From the NCBI RefSeq assembly GCF_019880635.1, contig NZ_JAINVX010000001.1, positions 62,001 to 126,000 on the forward strand: a stretch of 64,000 bases of DNA. The letters are read 5' to 3'. The notes beneath the pieces were generated by a model. That model did no database searches and was not told the DNA's origin. It saw only the letters and a list, made by a program, of their open reading frames with translations. Numbering within the stretch: the first letter of the stretch is position 1; every line of letters starts with the position of its first letter. The DNA comes from Hanstruepera marina. Its GTDB lineage: Bacteria; Bacteroidota; Bacteroidia; Flavobacteriales; Flavobacteriaceae. Positions 18,150 through 26,895 of this stretch are shown piece after piece. The translations under genes and the position numbers were made by a program.

Positions 18150-18286
18150 TGAGCAGTGTTATTCAAAACATATTAGCCCTTACTACACTTATTATAGCGC
18201 TTGTGTATCTGGTAACGAAGTTTTTCTGGAAAACTAAACTATCAAAATCAAAAAGTTGTAGTTCAGACGATTGCGGGTGCCATTAA
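18149..18286 (+). CDS. FeoB-associated Cys-rich membrane peptide
   Basis: A 45-residue frame starting on the ATG that overlaps the feoB stop. One membrane helix (about residues 8-27, ILALTTLIIALVYLVTKFFW) is followed by a basic stretch and a short Cys-rich tail, CSSDDCGCH. This layout matches the small FeoB-associated Cys-rich proteins found after feoB in many bacteria, thought to stabilise FeoB or to bind iron; the function here is inferred. It is too short for usual gene finders. Its end overlaps the convergent gene at 18283-18708 by 4 nt. Confidence 0.85.
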   Translation: MSSVIQNILALTTLIIALVYLVTKFFWKTKLSKSKSCSSDDCGCH

Positions 18287-18708
18287 TCTTTTGTAATTAT
18301 TAATTGCAAATAATAATCGGATTTGTTAATCTTAGAACTATATTCAGGATACGGTAAAACATTATAGATTTCTACTTTAATGTTTTCGTAGTTTAATATA
18401 ACTGGATAGTCATTTTGCAAATAGGTGCTGGGTGTAATATCTACAACTTCATTTTTAATGGTTTCACCATTTTTAGAAACATGAAATTGCACTTTAGCTT
18501 CACCTGCTCTTACACAATTTACATATCTAGGACACCTTGAGTCGTTTACAACATCTATAAACTTTATTTCAAATTCTCCTACTTCTATTATATTGTCCAA
18601 TAAAAGTTTAGTTACAATTTTAGGACTGTCAACATGGACATCAGTAGTATCTTGGGCTTTTGCAATTAAAGAGAAAAGCAACATAAAAGCGAGTAATTGG
18701 TACTTCAT
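18283..18708 (-). CDS. secreted protein of unknown function
   Basis: 141 residues with a clear Sec signal peptide (cleavage near AKAQ, residue 19). The mature part contains VNDSRCPRYVNCVRAGEAKV, a two-Cys pattern (DSRCP...C..xGEA) that I have seen in small secreted flavobacterial proteins of no known role, followed by beta-strand-like sequence. The cysteines may form a disulphide. It converges on the feo operon and its stop overlaps that of the FeoB-associated peptide. No function is proposed. Confidence 0.75.
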   Translation of the reverse strand: MKYQLLAFMLLFSLIAKAQDTTDVHVDSPKIVTKLLLDNIIEVGEFEIKFIDVVNDSRCPRYVNCVRAGEAKVQFHVSKNGETIKNEVVDITPSTYLQNDYPVILNYENIKVEIYNVLPYPEYSSKINKSDYYLQLIITKD

Positions 18709-18758
18709 AATTCCATTTTATAAGGCATAATACCGAAATCATACCAAAGTAGTGAAAA

Positions 18759-18789
18759 TTTGCAATTATATTTAATTTAACTATATTTG
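18759..18789 (+). promoter_or_regulatory. consensus promoter of the metal-transport operon
   Basis: TTTG at 18759-18762 and TATATTTG at 18782-18789 are separated by exactly 19 nt, a full match to the Bacteroidota promoter. Transcription should start around 18795, right at the palindrome described next. Confidence 0.8.
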
Positions 18790-18797
18790 AAAACTTT

Positions 18798-18813
18798 TTT
18801 AAGTATACTTAAA
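18798..18813. promoter_or_regulatory. perfect 16-bp palindrome, likely operator of the DtxR/MntR regulator
   Basis: TTTAAGTATACTTAAA is its own reverse complement. It begins 8 bp after the -7 element and ends 21 bp before the regulator's ATG, where a bound repressor would block transcription. Size and symmetry fit sites of DtxR/MntR dimers. Autoregulation by metal is inferred. Confidence 0.6.
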
Positions 18814-18834
18814 TTTTATTTAAAGCAACAATAA

Positions 18835-19494
18835 ATGTCAATAGCTATTGAAAATTTCGTTAAAGCAATTTATAAAAACGATAAGAACGACAGTAATAAC
18901 ACCAAGCCAGGTAACATTGCAAAAAAACTAGGCATTTCTAATGCAGCAGCAACAGATATGGCAAAAAAACTGGCTTCAAAAGATTTGCTTCACTATGAGA
19001 AGTATCAGGAGCTTCAGCTAACCGACAAAGGAACACAAATGGCTTTGAACATCGTAAGAAAGCATAGACTTTGGGAGGCACTTTTATTCAAATTATTTGA
19101 CATGTCCTTACATGAAATTCATAAAGAAGCTGAACTACTGGAGCACCAGACATCGGATTTTTTAGCCGATAAAATTAGTGCTTATTTAGGTAATCCAAAA
19201 TTTGATCCGCATGGTGATCCCATTCCTAATGCAAAAGGAGAAATTACAACAGTTGATAATTCCATAGCCTTATCGCAAACTCAAGCAGGTGAAACCTACA
19301 TCATTTCTAGATTAATGAGTGACGACAAGGAATTCTTTGATTTTTGTGCGCTTCACGGTCTTAAATACGGCAACCGAATTACGGTAACTAATCAATTTAA
19401 AAATAACCGCATGACGCAAATTTCAATAAATAACAACACTATTTTACTAAACGAAGATTTTACTAATATTATTTATGTTAATGAAAGTAACTAA
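18835..19494 (+). CDS. DtxR/MntR-family metal-dependent transcriptional regulator
   Basis: 219 residues. An N-terminal winged helix (about 5-65: PGNIAKKLGISNAAATDMAKKL as recognition region, then LQLTDKGTQMAL), a dimerisation and metal-binding domain (about 66-140: VRKHRLWEALL, EAELLEHQTSDFLADKI, DPHGDPIPN) and a C-terminal FeoA-like SH3 domain (about 150-215). His, Glu and Asp ligands expected in the family are present. Such repressors bind DNA with Mn(II) or Fe(II). It is the first gene of an operon with an outer-membrane barrel and an ABC metal importer, so it most likely controls their metal supply. Whether it reads Mn or Fe cannot be told from sequence alone. Confidence 0.92.
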   Translation: MSIAIENFVKAIYKNDKNDSNNTKPGNIAKKLGISNAAATDMAKKLASKDLLHYEKYQELQLTDKGTQMALNIVRKHRLWEALLFKLFDMSLHEIHKEAELLEHQTSDFLADKISAYLGNPKFDPHGDPIPNAKGEITTVDNSIALSQTQAGETYIISRLMSDDKEFFDFCALHGLKYGNRITVTNQFKNNRMTQISINNNTILLNEDFTNIIYVNESN

Positions 19495-20287
19495 ACACTT
19501 AAAACAACTATCCATTTTTGTATTTACAAATTGTTTTATGTGCTTGCAAGCACAAGAAACGGAAACCACAAAACCCCTAGAAACCGACAGACCAGATATG
19601 ACCGAAGCTTCAAGCACAGTTCCTAAAGGCTTTTTACAGGTTGAAACCGGTGCCTTTTTTGAAACTTTTGAGCGTAACCAAATAAAGACCGAAAACTTTA
19701 CCTATAATACTACATTAGTCCGTTATGGTTTATCCGACAATTTCGAATTGCGTTTGGGTTGGGATTTTCAAGAGAACATCACACATGTAAATGGTCAAAA
19801 AATGGATAATGTTACTAGCGGTTTAAGCCCATTGCTTTTAGGAATGAAAGTTTATGTAACCGAAGAAAAAGGTTGGATACCAGAAATTAGTTTAATAGGT
19901 CATGTTTTTTTGCCTTTTACAGCAAGTACAGACTATAGACCCGAAACAACAGGTGTAGATTTCAGGTTTTCACTCTCGCATACCTTGAGTGAAAAATCCA
20001 GCTTGGGCTATAATTTAGGAATGGCTTGGGGTGATGATTCTCCTGAAGCCAATTACGTCTATACTATAGCATATGGTTATAGTATATCTGATAAATTTGG
20101 AGCCTATGTTGAACTTTATGGAGACCTTCCTGAAGATAATAAAGCAAATCATTTATGGGACGCTGGTATGACCTATTTAGTATCTAATGATTTACAATTG
20201 GATATGTCTTTTGGCACAAGTATAACAGAAGGGCAAGACCTCTTGTTAAGTGCTGGAGCTAGTTTTAGATTACCAATTAAACACTAA
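19481..20287 (+). CDS. outer-membrane beta-barrel protein of the metal-transport operon
   Basis: About 268 residues with a signal peptide (cleavage near CLQAQ). The mature start ETDRPDMTEASSTVPKGFLQ is typical of the transporter family linked to PF13557, followed by alternating strands ending ASFRLPIKH. An ATG two codons earlier (19475) is also possible; I chose 19481 because it gives a cleaner signal peptide (MKVTKHLKQLSIFVF). The gene overlaps the regulator by 14 nt and precedes the substrate-binding lipoprotein gene by 5 nt. Its operon position suggests a channel for metal or a metal complex through the outer membrane; that function is inferred. Confidence 0.72.
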   Translation: MKVTKHLKQLSIFVFTNCFMCLQAQETETTKPLETDRPDMTEASSTVPKGFLQVETGAFFETFERNQIKTENFTYNTTLVRYGLSDNFELRLGWDFQENITHVNGQKMDNVTSGLSPLLLGMKVYVTEEKGWIPEISLIGHVFLPFTASTDYRPETTGVDFRFSLSHTLSEKSSLGYNLGMAWGDDSPEANYVYTIAYGYSISDKFGAYVELYGDLPEDNKANHLWDAGMTYLVSNDLQLDMSFGTSITEGQDLLLSAGASFRLPIKH

Positions 20288-20292
20288 TTAAA

Positions 20293-21204
20293 ATGAAAAA
20301 AACTGCACTTTTAATAAGTTTCCTTTTAAGCTTTATAAGCTGTAAAAACGAAGACAAAAAAAACGACAAACTAAATGTTATTACAACAACGACCATGATT
20401 ACCGATTTAGTAAAAAACATTGGTGGCGATGTTATTACTGTTCAAGGATTAATGGGAAGTGGTGTAGACCCTCACCTTTATAAGGCTAGCGAAGGTGACG
20501 TAACCAAATTAGCAAATGCCGATTTAATTTTTTACAACGGATTACATCTTGAAGGCAAATTAGTTGAAGTTTTTGAAAAAATGGGCAGCCAAAATATTAA
20601 GACGGTTGCTGTATCCAATGTTATTGATAAAAATACTCTGATTGGTTCAGAATATTTTGCATCAAATTACGATCCGCATATTTGGTTTGATATTACTTAT
20701 TGGGAGCAAGCCACACAATTTGTTGTTGATAAGTTATCAGAATCTGTACCATCAGAAGAAAATACGTTTCAAGAAAACGGAACGCGATATTTTAAGGAGT
20801 TAAGTGATTTAAAAGCTGAAATCAATACAACAATCAATACGTTACCAGAAGATAAACGTATATTAGTAACGGCACATGATGCCTTCAACTATTTTGGAAA
20901 ATCCTTTGGTTTTGAAGTGGTTGGATTACAAGGTTTATCAACAGCTACTGAAGCTGGCGTTCAAGATGTTCAAAAATTGGCAGCTTTTATTATTGAGAAA
21001 AAAGTGAAAGCCATTTTTGTTGAAAGTTCTGTTCCAAAACGAACTATTGAAGCACTTCAAGCTGCTGTAAAATCTAAAGGACACGATGTGTCAATTGGTG
21101 GTACTTTGTATTCTGATGCTTTGGGAGATGCTGGAACCATTGAAGGCACGTATATAGGCATGTTTAAATACAATGTCAATACTATTGTAAACGCTTTGAA
21201 ATAA
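20293..21204 (+). CDS. metal ABC transporter substrate-binding lipoprotein (ZnuA/TroA type)
   Basis: 303 residues. The signal ends in a lipobox (FISC, Cys17), so the protein is membrane-anchored in the periplasm. The cluster A-I metal site is visible: His in [13 protein letters not shown], His in YDPHIWFD, His in [13 protein letters not shown], and Asp in LYSDALGD. Three His plus Asp resemble TroA/ZnuA; manganese-only proteins such as PsaA have Glu at the third place. The stretch [12 protein letters not shown] is usual in the family. It is thus likely to bind Zn or Mn. Its stop overlaps the ATPase start (TAATG), so translation is coupled. Confidence 0.92.
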   Translation: MKKTALLISFLLSFISCKNEDKKNDKLNVITTTTMITDLVKNIGGDVITVQGLMGSGVDPHLYKASEGDVTKLANADLIFYNGLHLEGKLVEVFEKMGSQNIKTVAVSNVIDKNTLIGSEYFASNYDPHIWFDITYWEQATQFVVDKLSESVPSEENTFQENGTRYFKELSDLKAEINTTINTLPEDKRILVTAHDAFNYFGKSFGFEVVGLQGLSTATEAGVQDVQKLAAFIIEKKVKAIFVESSVPKRTIEALQAAVKSKGHDVSIGGTLYSDALGDAGTIEGTYIGMFKYNVNTIVNALK

Positions 21205-21941
21205 TGAGCTCAAAAATTGCTGTTCAAGTCGACGATTTAACTGTAGCTTACAACTACAAACCAGTCCTTTGGGATATTGATCTTGAAATTCCTGAAGGAG
21301 TCCTAATGGCTATTGTTGGCCCAAACGGTGCTGGAAAATCTACATTAATTAAATCAATTTTAGGAATTTTAAAACCAATTGCCGGAAGCGTGAGTATTTA
21401 TGGCAAATCGTATGACAAACAACGTTCACTGGTTGCCTATGTACCACAAAAAGGTAGTGTAGATTGGGATTTCCCGACTACCGCTTTGGATGTTGTTATG
21501 ATGGGAACCTATGGCAGTTTAGGATGGATAAAACGACCTGGACAAAAAGAAAAAAAAGCTGCTCTTGAAGCTTTGGAACAGGTAGGTATGCTGCCATTTA
21601 AAAATAGGCAAATAAGTCAACTATCTGGTGGACAACAACAACGTATATTTTTAGCACGCGCTTTGGTACAAGATGCCTCTATTTACTTTATGGATGAACC
21701 ATTCCAAGGTGTTGATGCAACTACTGAAATTGCCATTATCAATATCTTGAAAGCATTACGTAAAGCCAATAAAACAGTAATCGTTGTGCATCACGATTTA
21801 CAAACTGTTCCAGAATATTTTGATTGGGTGACATTCCTTAATGTTAAAAAAATAGCCACAGGACCTGTAAAGGATATTTTTAATGATGACAACTTAACAA
21901 AAACCTACGGTATTAATTACAAAGTGAGTATCCAGAAATAA
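21204..21941 (+). CDS. metal ABC transporter ATP-binding protein
   Basis: 245 residues with all ABC motifs: Walker [10 protein letters not shown] (about residue 40), Q-loop [13 protein letters not shown], signature LSGGQQQR, Walker [13 protein letters not shown] and switch His in VVHHD. The sequence is close to MntB/TroB/ZnuC-type ATPases that power metal import. It lies between the binding protein and two permease genes. Its stop codon is in the same reading frame as the next gene, which matters for the start of that gene. Confidence 0.95.
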   Translation: MSSKIAVQVDDLTVAYNYKPVLWDIDLEIPEGVLMAIVGPNGAGKSTLIKSILGILKPIAGSVSIYGKSYDKQRSLVAYVPQKGSVDWDFPTTALDVVMMGTYGSLGWIKRPGQKEKKAALEALEQVGMLPFKNRQISQLSGGQQQRIFLARALVQDASIYFMDEPFQGVDATTEIAIINILKALRKANKTVIVVHHDLQTVPEYFDWVTFLNVKKIATGPVKDIFNDDNLTKTYGINYKVSIQK

Positions 21942-21947
21942 AATACT

Positions 21948-23075
21948 ATAGACTTACTAGAATACATAGAACTTGTAATAAACGATTACACTTTAAGAAC
22001 CATAACACTTGGTACAGCTATTTTAGGTGCTGTTACTGGTATGTTAGGGAGTTTTGCCGTGTTACGAAAACAAAGTCTTTTAGGTGATGCTATTTCTCAT
22101 GCAGCCTTACCAGGCATTGCTATAGCCTTCTTATTAACTGGTGCCAAAGAAAGCAATACTCTGTTGTTAGGCGCTTTAGTTAGTGGTTTGATCGGTACGT
22201 TTTGGATTAGAGGTATTATTACAAAAACACATTTGAAATCCGATACAGCTTTGGGATTGATTCTCTCATTGTTTTTTGGCTTCGGAATGTTGCTATTGAC
22301 TTTTATTCAAAAACAACCCAATGCCAATCAAGCAGGATTGGATAAGTATTTGTTTGGTCAGGCTGCCACATTGGTTGAAAGTGATGTATGGCTTATGGCT
22401 ATTGTAACAGGTTTATGTCTAATAGTTTTACTTCTGTTCTGGAAAGAATTTAAAATTTTATTGTTTGATAAAGATTATGCCAACACCCTAGGATTTAACA
22501 CCAAAACTATAGACATTTTAATTACCTCTTTTATTGTTTTGGCTATTGTTTTAGGCTTACAAACGGTTGGTGTGGTTTTAATGAGCGCCATGCTTTTGGC
22601 TCCTGCTGCCGCAGCGAGACAGTGGACAAACAGTTTGAGTATGATGGTTTTCCTTGCTGCGTTATTTGGTGCGTTTTCAGGGGTTTTTGGTACAGCCATT
22701 AGTGCCGCTCAAAATAATCTATCTACAGGACCTGTAATTGTTATTGTAGCTTCAGTATTTGTGATGTTTTCTTTTATTTTTTCACCCAATCGTGGTTTGT
22801 TGTTTCGTCAAATCAGGTTTATAAAAAATCGTCGTGATTTAGAACTTCACAAAACACTGTCCTTTATGTTTAATATTGCGAAAACACACGAGAACATTTC
22901 GCATCCACATACCATTAAAATTTTAAATAACTTCCAAGGGTACACCAAAGGCACGCTTAAAAAATTAGTGGATAAAAACTATGTGACATTAAATGGAAAC
23001 ATGTGGAGTTTGACCCAAGAAGGATTTGAAACAGTATCCAATTTATATAACCAACAACTAAAAAAAGATGAGTAG
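21948..23075 (+). CDS. metal ABC transporter permease 1, probable ATA start, winged-helix-like tail
   Basis: The first in-frame ATG is at 22041, but 31 well-conserved-looking codons precede it (IDLLEYIELVINDYTLRTIT, then LGTAILGAVTG) and join smoothly to MLGSFAVLRKQSLLGDAISH, the normal second part of such permeases. Between the upstream TAA and 22041 there is no ATG, GTG or TTG in frame; the natural first codon would be ATA at 21948, where relatives would have ATG. About 375 residues follow, with 8 or 9 membrane helices (residues 15-285) and a cytosolic C-terminal domain (about 300-375: GYTKGTLKKLVDKNYVTLNG, then MWSLTQEGFE) that looks like a winged helix. It overlaps permease 2 by 8 nt. Confidence 0.85.
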   Translation: MDLLEYIELVINDYTLRTITLGTAILGAVTGMLGSFAVLRKQSLLGDAISHAALPGIAIAFLLTGAKESNTLLLGALVSGLIGTFWIRGIITKTHLKSDTALGLILSLFFGFGMLLLTFIQKQPNANQAGLDKYLFGQAATLVESDVWLMAIVTGLCLIVLLLFWKEFKILLFDKDYANTLGFNTKTIDILITSFIVLAIVLGLQTVGVVLMSAMLLAPAAAARQWTNSLSMMVFLAALFGAFSGVFGTAISAAQNNLSTGPVIVIVASVFVMFSFIFSPNRGLLFRQIRFIKNRRDLELHKTLSFMFNIAKTHENISHPHTIKILNNFQGYTKGTLKKLVDKNYVTLNGNMWSLTQEGFETVSNLYNQQLKKDE

Positions 23076-24228
23076 CGCACAACTTGAAATACAACTCATT
23101 GCCAGTTTGGTTGCCATTGCCTGTGCCATTCCAGGAACGTTTTTGGTATTGCGCAAAATGGCTATGATAAGTGATGCTATTAGTCATTCCATTTTACCAG
23201 GAATTGTTGTTGGATTCTTTATCACACAAGACCTCAACTCGCCATTATTGATTGTTTTAGCAGCATTAACAGGTGTCATAACTGTCGTATTGGTCGAGCA
23301 AATTCAAAAAACGGGATTGGTAAAAGAGGATACTGCTATTGGATTGGTTTTTCCTGCCTTGTTCAGTATTGGTGTCATTATGATAGCTAAAAATGCCAAT
23401 GATGTACATTTGGATGTTGATGCTGTACTTTTGGGTGAATTAGCATTTGCCCCTTTTGACCGATTGCTAATTTCAGGAGTTGATGTTGGACCAAAATCGT
23501 TGTGGATTATTGGAATTATTCTACTTATAACTATTGGGTTGCTATTTGCGTTTTTCAAGGAATTGAAATTAAGCACGTTTGATGCTGGCCTAGCCGCATC
23601 GTTAGGGTTTTCACCTGTTGCTATTCACTATGGCTTGATGACCGTTTCATCTGTCACAACTGTTGGGGCTTTTGATGCTGTTGGAGCCATTTTGGTTGTC
23701 GCCCTTATGATTGCGCCTGCCGCAAGTGCTTATCTTCTAACAACCGACTTAAAAAAGATGCTTTTTCTCTCCATGTTTTTTGGTGTATTTAGTGCTATTT
23801 CAGGATACTGGGTAGCGCATTGGTTGGACGCTTCAATAGCTGGATCTATAACCACTATGTTAGGCTTACTGTTTTTAGTTGTTTATTTATTTGCGCCTAG
23901 CAAAGGTTTGATAGCTGTTATGTACCGCGAAAAGCAACAAAAAATTGAAGTGTCACTCCTAACATTTTTACTACACCTAAAAAATCACACCGAAGAAAAC
24001 GAACGTCATGTCAATCACTTACGAGAGCATATTAACTGGCAGAAAATCCGTGCCAAGACAGTTGTAGATTTAGCACTAAAAAACAATATGGTTACCATTG
24101 ATAATCATATTGTTTCTTTAACCAAAAAAGGCGATGAGTTTACCTCTCAAGCCATTGACTATATCATTACTAATGAAGATGCCCAAATTGAAGACATGAA
24201 AGATGACTTCTTTTTATTTAGAGGATAA
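23068..24228 (+). CDS. metal ABC transporter permease 2 with winged-helix-like tail
   Basis: 386 residues. Membrane helices fill about residues 10-285, with family landmarks VLRKMAMISDAISHSILPGI, FDAGLAASLGFSP and GAILVVALMIAPAASAYLL. A cytosolic tail of about 95 residues follows (LTFLLHLKNHTEENERHVNH, then TVVDLALKNNMVTIDNHIVS and LTKKGDEF), which has the helix-helix-helix-wing pattern of DNA-binding winged helices. The paired permease before it has a similar tail. It is the last gene of the operon that begins at 18835. Confidence 0.92.
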   Translation: MSSAQLEIQLIASLVAIACAIPGTFLVLRKMAMISDAISHSILPGIVVGFFITQDLNSPLLIVLAALTGVITVVLVEQIQKTGLVKEDTAIGLVFPALFSIGVIMIAKNANDVHLDVDAVLLGELAFAPFDRLLISGVDVGPKSLWIIGIILLITIGLLFAFFKELKLSTFDAGLAASLGFSPVAIHYGLMTVSSVTTVGAFDAVGAILVVALMIAPAASAYLLTTDLKKMLFLSMFFGVFSAISGYWVAHWLDASIAGSITTMLGLLFLVVYLFAPSKGLIAVMYREKQQKIEVSLLTFLLHLKNHTEENERHVNHLREHINWQKIRAKTVVDLALKNNMVTIDNHIVSLTKKGDEFTSQAIDYIITNEDAQIEDMKDDFFLFRG

Positions 24229-24238
24229 GTAATATTTT

Positions 24239-24246
24239 TATTTTTG
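24239..24246 (+). promoter_or_regulatory. possible -7 element of the AraC-type gene
   Basis: TATTTTTG matches TAnnTTTG 44 nt upstream of the AraC-type start codon. No TTTG lies at the expected distance upstream, so the call is weak. Confidence 0.35.
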
Positions 24247-24290
24247 AAAACCTTACAAACTATAATTAAAAAGTTTTTAATGATTTAAAA

Positions 24291-25382
24291 ATGGCTGATT
24301 TTAATATTTTTCATATTATTCTACTGCTTGGTACTATTCAGGGTTTTATTTTAACATTTTTACTTTTTGTTGTTAAGAAAAATAATCAATCAGCTAATTC
24401 ATTTTTAGCAATTTTTCTTTTAATGCTATCGCTTACTATGTTAGGGCGCTTTTTGATTGAACTGTCTTTTATTAAAAGCTTGCCCAATTTTCTAGCACTG
24501 CCTGATGCCATTATTTTTCTATATGGCCCTTTAATGTACATCTACCTTAAAAAATTATTATTAAAGAATGAGTTAAGCAAAACTCAAGTTTTATTACTTT
24601 TTTTACCAGCTATTCTATTTGTTTTGTCTGAAATTCCTCTACTGCTAAATGAAAAGAGTTACTTAAAAGCACTTTGGATAAAAAACACAACATACCGATT
24701 CATAATTATTGAAGGCACTGCAATACTGTATAATATATATTTTCTTTTCTTACAGTTTCAACTATTATTAAGATATCAAAAAATATCAGACAATAATTTT
24801 TCATTTAGGCAGTATCCCAGTTATCTAAAAGTATTATACAGTTTTACGGGACTAACATTGCTTATCTGGTTTATATCATATCTCTCATGGGTTTTTGGAT
24901 ATTATAGTGTTTTAAGTGCTTATGGTTATAGAGCTATTTGGTTAATTCTTCCAATAATCACATACATTATGGGATATTTTGCAATGAAAAATCCTGAATA
25001 TTTTAAAATAGCTTCAACAAAAAATAATTCATCTAGAAAAAAATTAGTAGAGCATGAAAAACTAAAGATTCTCAACGAGATTCAAACTATAATGGTTCAA
25101 GAAGAACTATATAAAAACCCTGAATTTAGTCTTACTGTTCTATCAAATAAGTTGTCGATTGATAGAAATAAGCTTTCTCAATTAATAAATAATGAATTCC
25201 ATAAAAATTTCAATGAGTGGACTAATGAATATAGAATTAACGAGTCTAAAACTCTTTTGCTAGAAACAAACTTAAGTATAAAAGAAATTTTTTACCAAGT
25301 AGGATTTAACTCAAAATCTGCATTTAATAGAGCGTTTAAAAACAATACTGGAACCACTCCTTCTGATTTTAAGAAAAAATAA
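24291..25382 (+). CDS. AraC-type regulator with membrane sensor half
   Basis: 363 residues. Seven or so hydrophobic helices fill residues 5-235 (FHIILLLGTIQGFILTFLLF onward). The C-terminal 110 residues are an AraC/XylS DNA-binding domain with two helix-turn-helix units (FSLTVLSNKLSIDRNKLSQL and LSIKEIFYQVGFNSKSAFNR) and the usual end FKNNTGTTPSDFKKK. This layout is common in flavobacteria, where the membrane half is thought to sense a signal; no ligand is known. It is a single-gene unit after the metal ABC operon and converges on the NHL lipoprotein gene. Target genes are not apparent. Confidence 0.88.
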   Translation: MADFNIFHIILLLGTIQGFILTFLLFVVKKNNQSANSFLAIFLLMLSLTMLGRFLIELSFIKSLPNFLALPDAIIFLYGPLMYIYLKKLLLKNELSKTQVLLLFLPAILFVLSEIPLLLNEKSYLKALWIKNTTYRFIIIEGTAILYNIYFLFLQFQLLLRYQKISDNNFSFRQYPSYLKVLYSFTGLTLLIWFISYLSWVFGYYSVLSAYGYRAIWLILPIITYIMGYFAMKNPEYFKIASTKNNSSRKKLVEHEKLKILNEIQTIMVQEELYKNPEFSLTVLSNKLSIDRNKLSQLINNEFHKNFNEWTNEYRINESKTLLLETNLSIKEIFYQVGFNSKSAFNRAFKNNTGTTPSDFKKK

Positions 25383-25413
25383 TACCCTTTAAATTTCTAT
25401 TAAAAAGGGTATT
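25381..25413. terminator. terminator between convergent genes
   Basis: AATACCCTTT and AAAGGGTATT form a perfect 10-bp stem with a 13-nt loop. On the minus strand it is followed by a T-rich run (ATTTTTTCTT), making it a good terminator for the NHL lipoprotein gene; on the plus strand the tract is weaker. Confidence 0.75.
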
Positions 25414-25436
25414 ATACTTTATTCAATAACAAACCA

Positions 25437-26741
25437 TTAATCTTCTCTAAAACCTTCAATTTTTCTAACACTACCTTCTCCACTAACGATATAAAGTGTT
25501 CTTCCATCTTCGGAAGCAACAATGGCATTTGGGCTAGTCAGTGTTGCAACATCTCCATTTCCATCGGTATGCCCTTCAACACCTTGTAAGCCAGCAATAA
25601 TTTCAGAAGTCCCATCACTGTCTATCATTAATACAGTATTATCACCAATACTTGTGGCATAGAAATATCCATCAGAATAAATTATAAAACCTATGCCACT
25701 ACCATTATTTAAAGGCAGATTAACAAATGTACTTTGTTGGTTTGTAATAGCATCTATTTTTTTGATAATTCCCGAATTATAATCCGAGACATAAATATTA
25801 TCATCATCATCAATTGTTAAGCTACTATTGTTGTATATGCCTACGGGAATGATTGTCTTGTTACCTTGAGGATCAATCTTTGTAATTGCATTGTTTACAT
25901 TGTTGTTAGTATAAATATTACCATTTGAGTCAAAATCAACTGCTATTGGTGCTGCTATCTCATTTGCAACTACTTCAATTGTGTTACCTTCAGAATCTAA
26001 CTTTACTATATCAAAAGCTTCATATCTAGCTAAATAGATGTTATCGTTAGAGTCTAAAACCATTCCCGCAGCTCCATCATGATTATTTGAGAAGATCGTT
26101 ACAGATTGATTGGTGTCAATTTTATAAACAATATCATTCCAATAATTAGTTGCATAAAGATTTCCTGAACTATCAATAGCTAAACCATCTCCAGCAAAAA
26201 CCGAGGTGGCATATGTAGACACTTGAACGAGGGAAGGTGCAATAGGAGTAACGGTAACACTGTCCTGATCGTCTTCAGTTATGTCGTTGTTGTTAGGTTC
26301 AGAATCTGGATCTTCTTTATCAGAAGCTATTACTTCTGCGATAACATTATAATCTCCTGTTTCATTAACTGTTGCGGTTATATTTAATGCCTTGTTTAAC
26401 CCATTGGATATATCTGGCACTGTCCATACTCCAGTAACGTCATCATATGTTCCATTAGTTGACCCATTATCACTTATATAGCCATAACCGGACGGCAATA
26501 CACTTTTTACTAAAACTCCAGTAGCCGTTTCAGGGCCCAAATTGGTTACGGTTAATGTAAATGTAACGTTGTCTCCAAAATAAGGCGATTCATTATCTAC
26601 ATTAACCATTAAACTTATATCAGAGCCTGTCTGTGGTTGCGGTTCAATACCTACTCCTCCATTTGAATCATCGGAAGAGCAAGAGGTTATAAAAATGACT
26701 AATAAAAATGTTGATTTGAATTTTTTTAATACGTTTTTCAT
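25437..26741 (-). CDS. lipoprotein with DUF11 domain and NHL-type beta-propeller
   Basis: 434 residues with a lipobox (ITSC, about residue 21) followed by an acidic/Ser tether. A DUF11 repeat occupies about 40-165 (DNESPYFGDNVTFTLTVTNL, then GPETATGVLVKSVLPSGYGY). From about 175 to the end six propeller blades are seen, each with a phrase like DSNGNIYTNN, DDDDNIYVSDY or DSSGNLYATNYWN, typical of NHL/SMP-30-like propellers. No catalytic site was recognised; binding or structural roles are possible. It stands alone, convergent with the AraC-type gene. Confidence 0.78.
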   Translation of the reverse strand: MKNVLKKFKSTFLLVIFITSCSSDDSNGGVGIEPQPQTGSDISLMVNVDNESPYFGDNVTFTLTVTNLGPETATGVLVKSVLPSGYGYISDNGSTNGTYDDVTGVWTVPDISNGLNKALNITATVNETGDYNVIAEVIASDKEDPDSEPNNNDITEDDQDSVTVTPIAPSLVQVSTYATSVFAGDGLAIDSSGNLYATNYWNDIVYKIDTNQSVTIFSNNHDGAAGMVLDSNDNIYLARYEAFDIVKLDSEGNTIEVVANEIAAPIAVDFDSNGNIYTNNNVNNAITKIDPQGNKTIIPVGIYNNSSLTIDDDDNIYVSDYNSGIIKKIDAITNQQSTFVNLPLNNGSGIGFIIYSDGYFYATSIGDNTVLMIDSDGTSEIIAGLQGVEGHTDGNGDVATLTSPNAIVASEDGRTLYIVSGEGSVRKIEGFRED

Positions 26742-26895
26742 GTTGCTTTTAATTTTTTGCTTTAAAAGTAACTAGGAAAACCGAGTAGCTAGTACCGATA
26801 TGTAATTCAGTACCATTATTGTAAAAATTCAAAGGATTCTAAAAACCATTATACGCTACTAACTAAAAATATGGATGAATATTTCTTTTTAGAGG

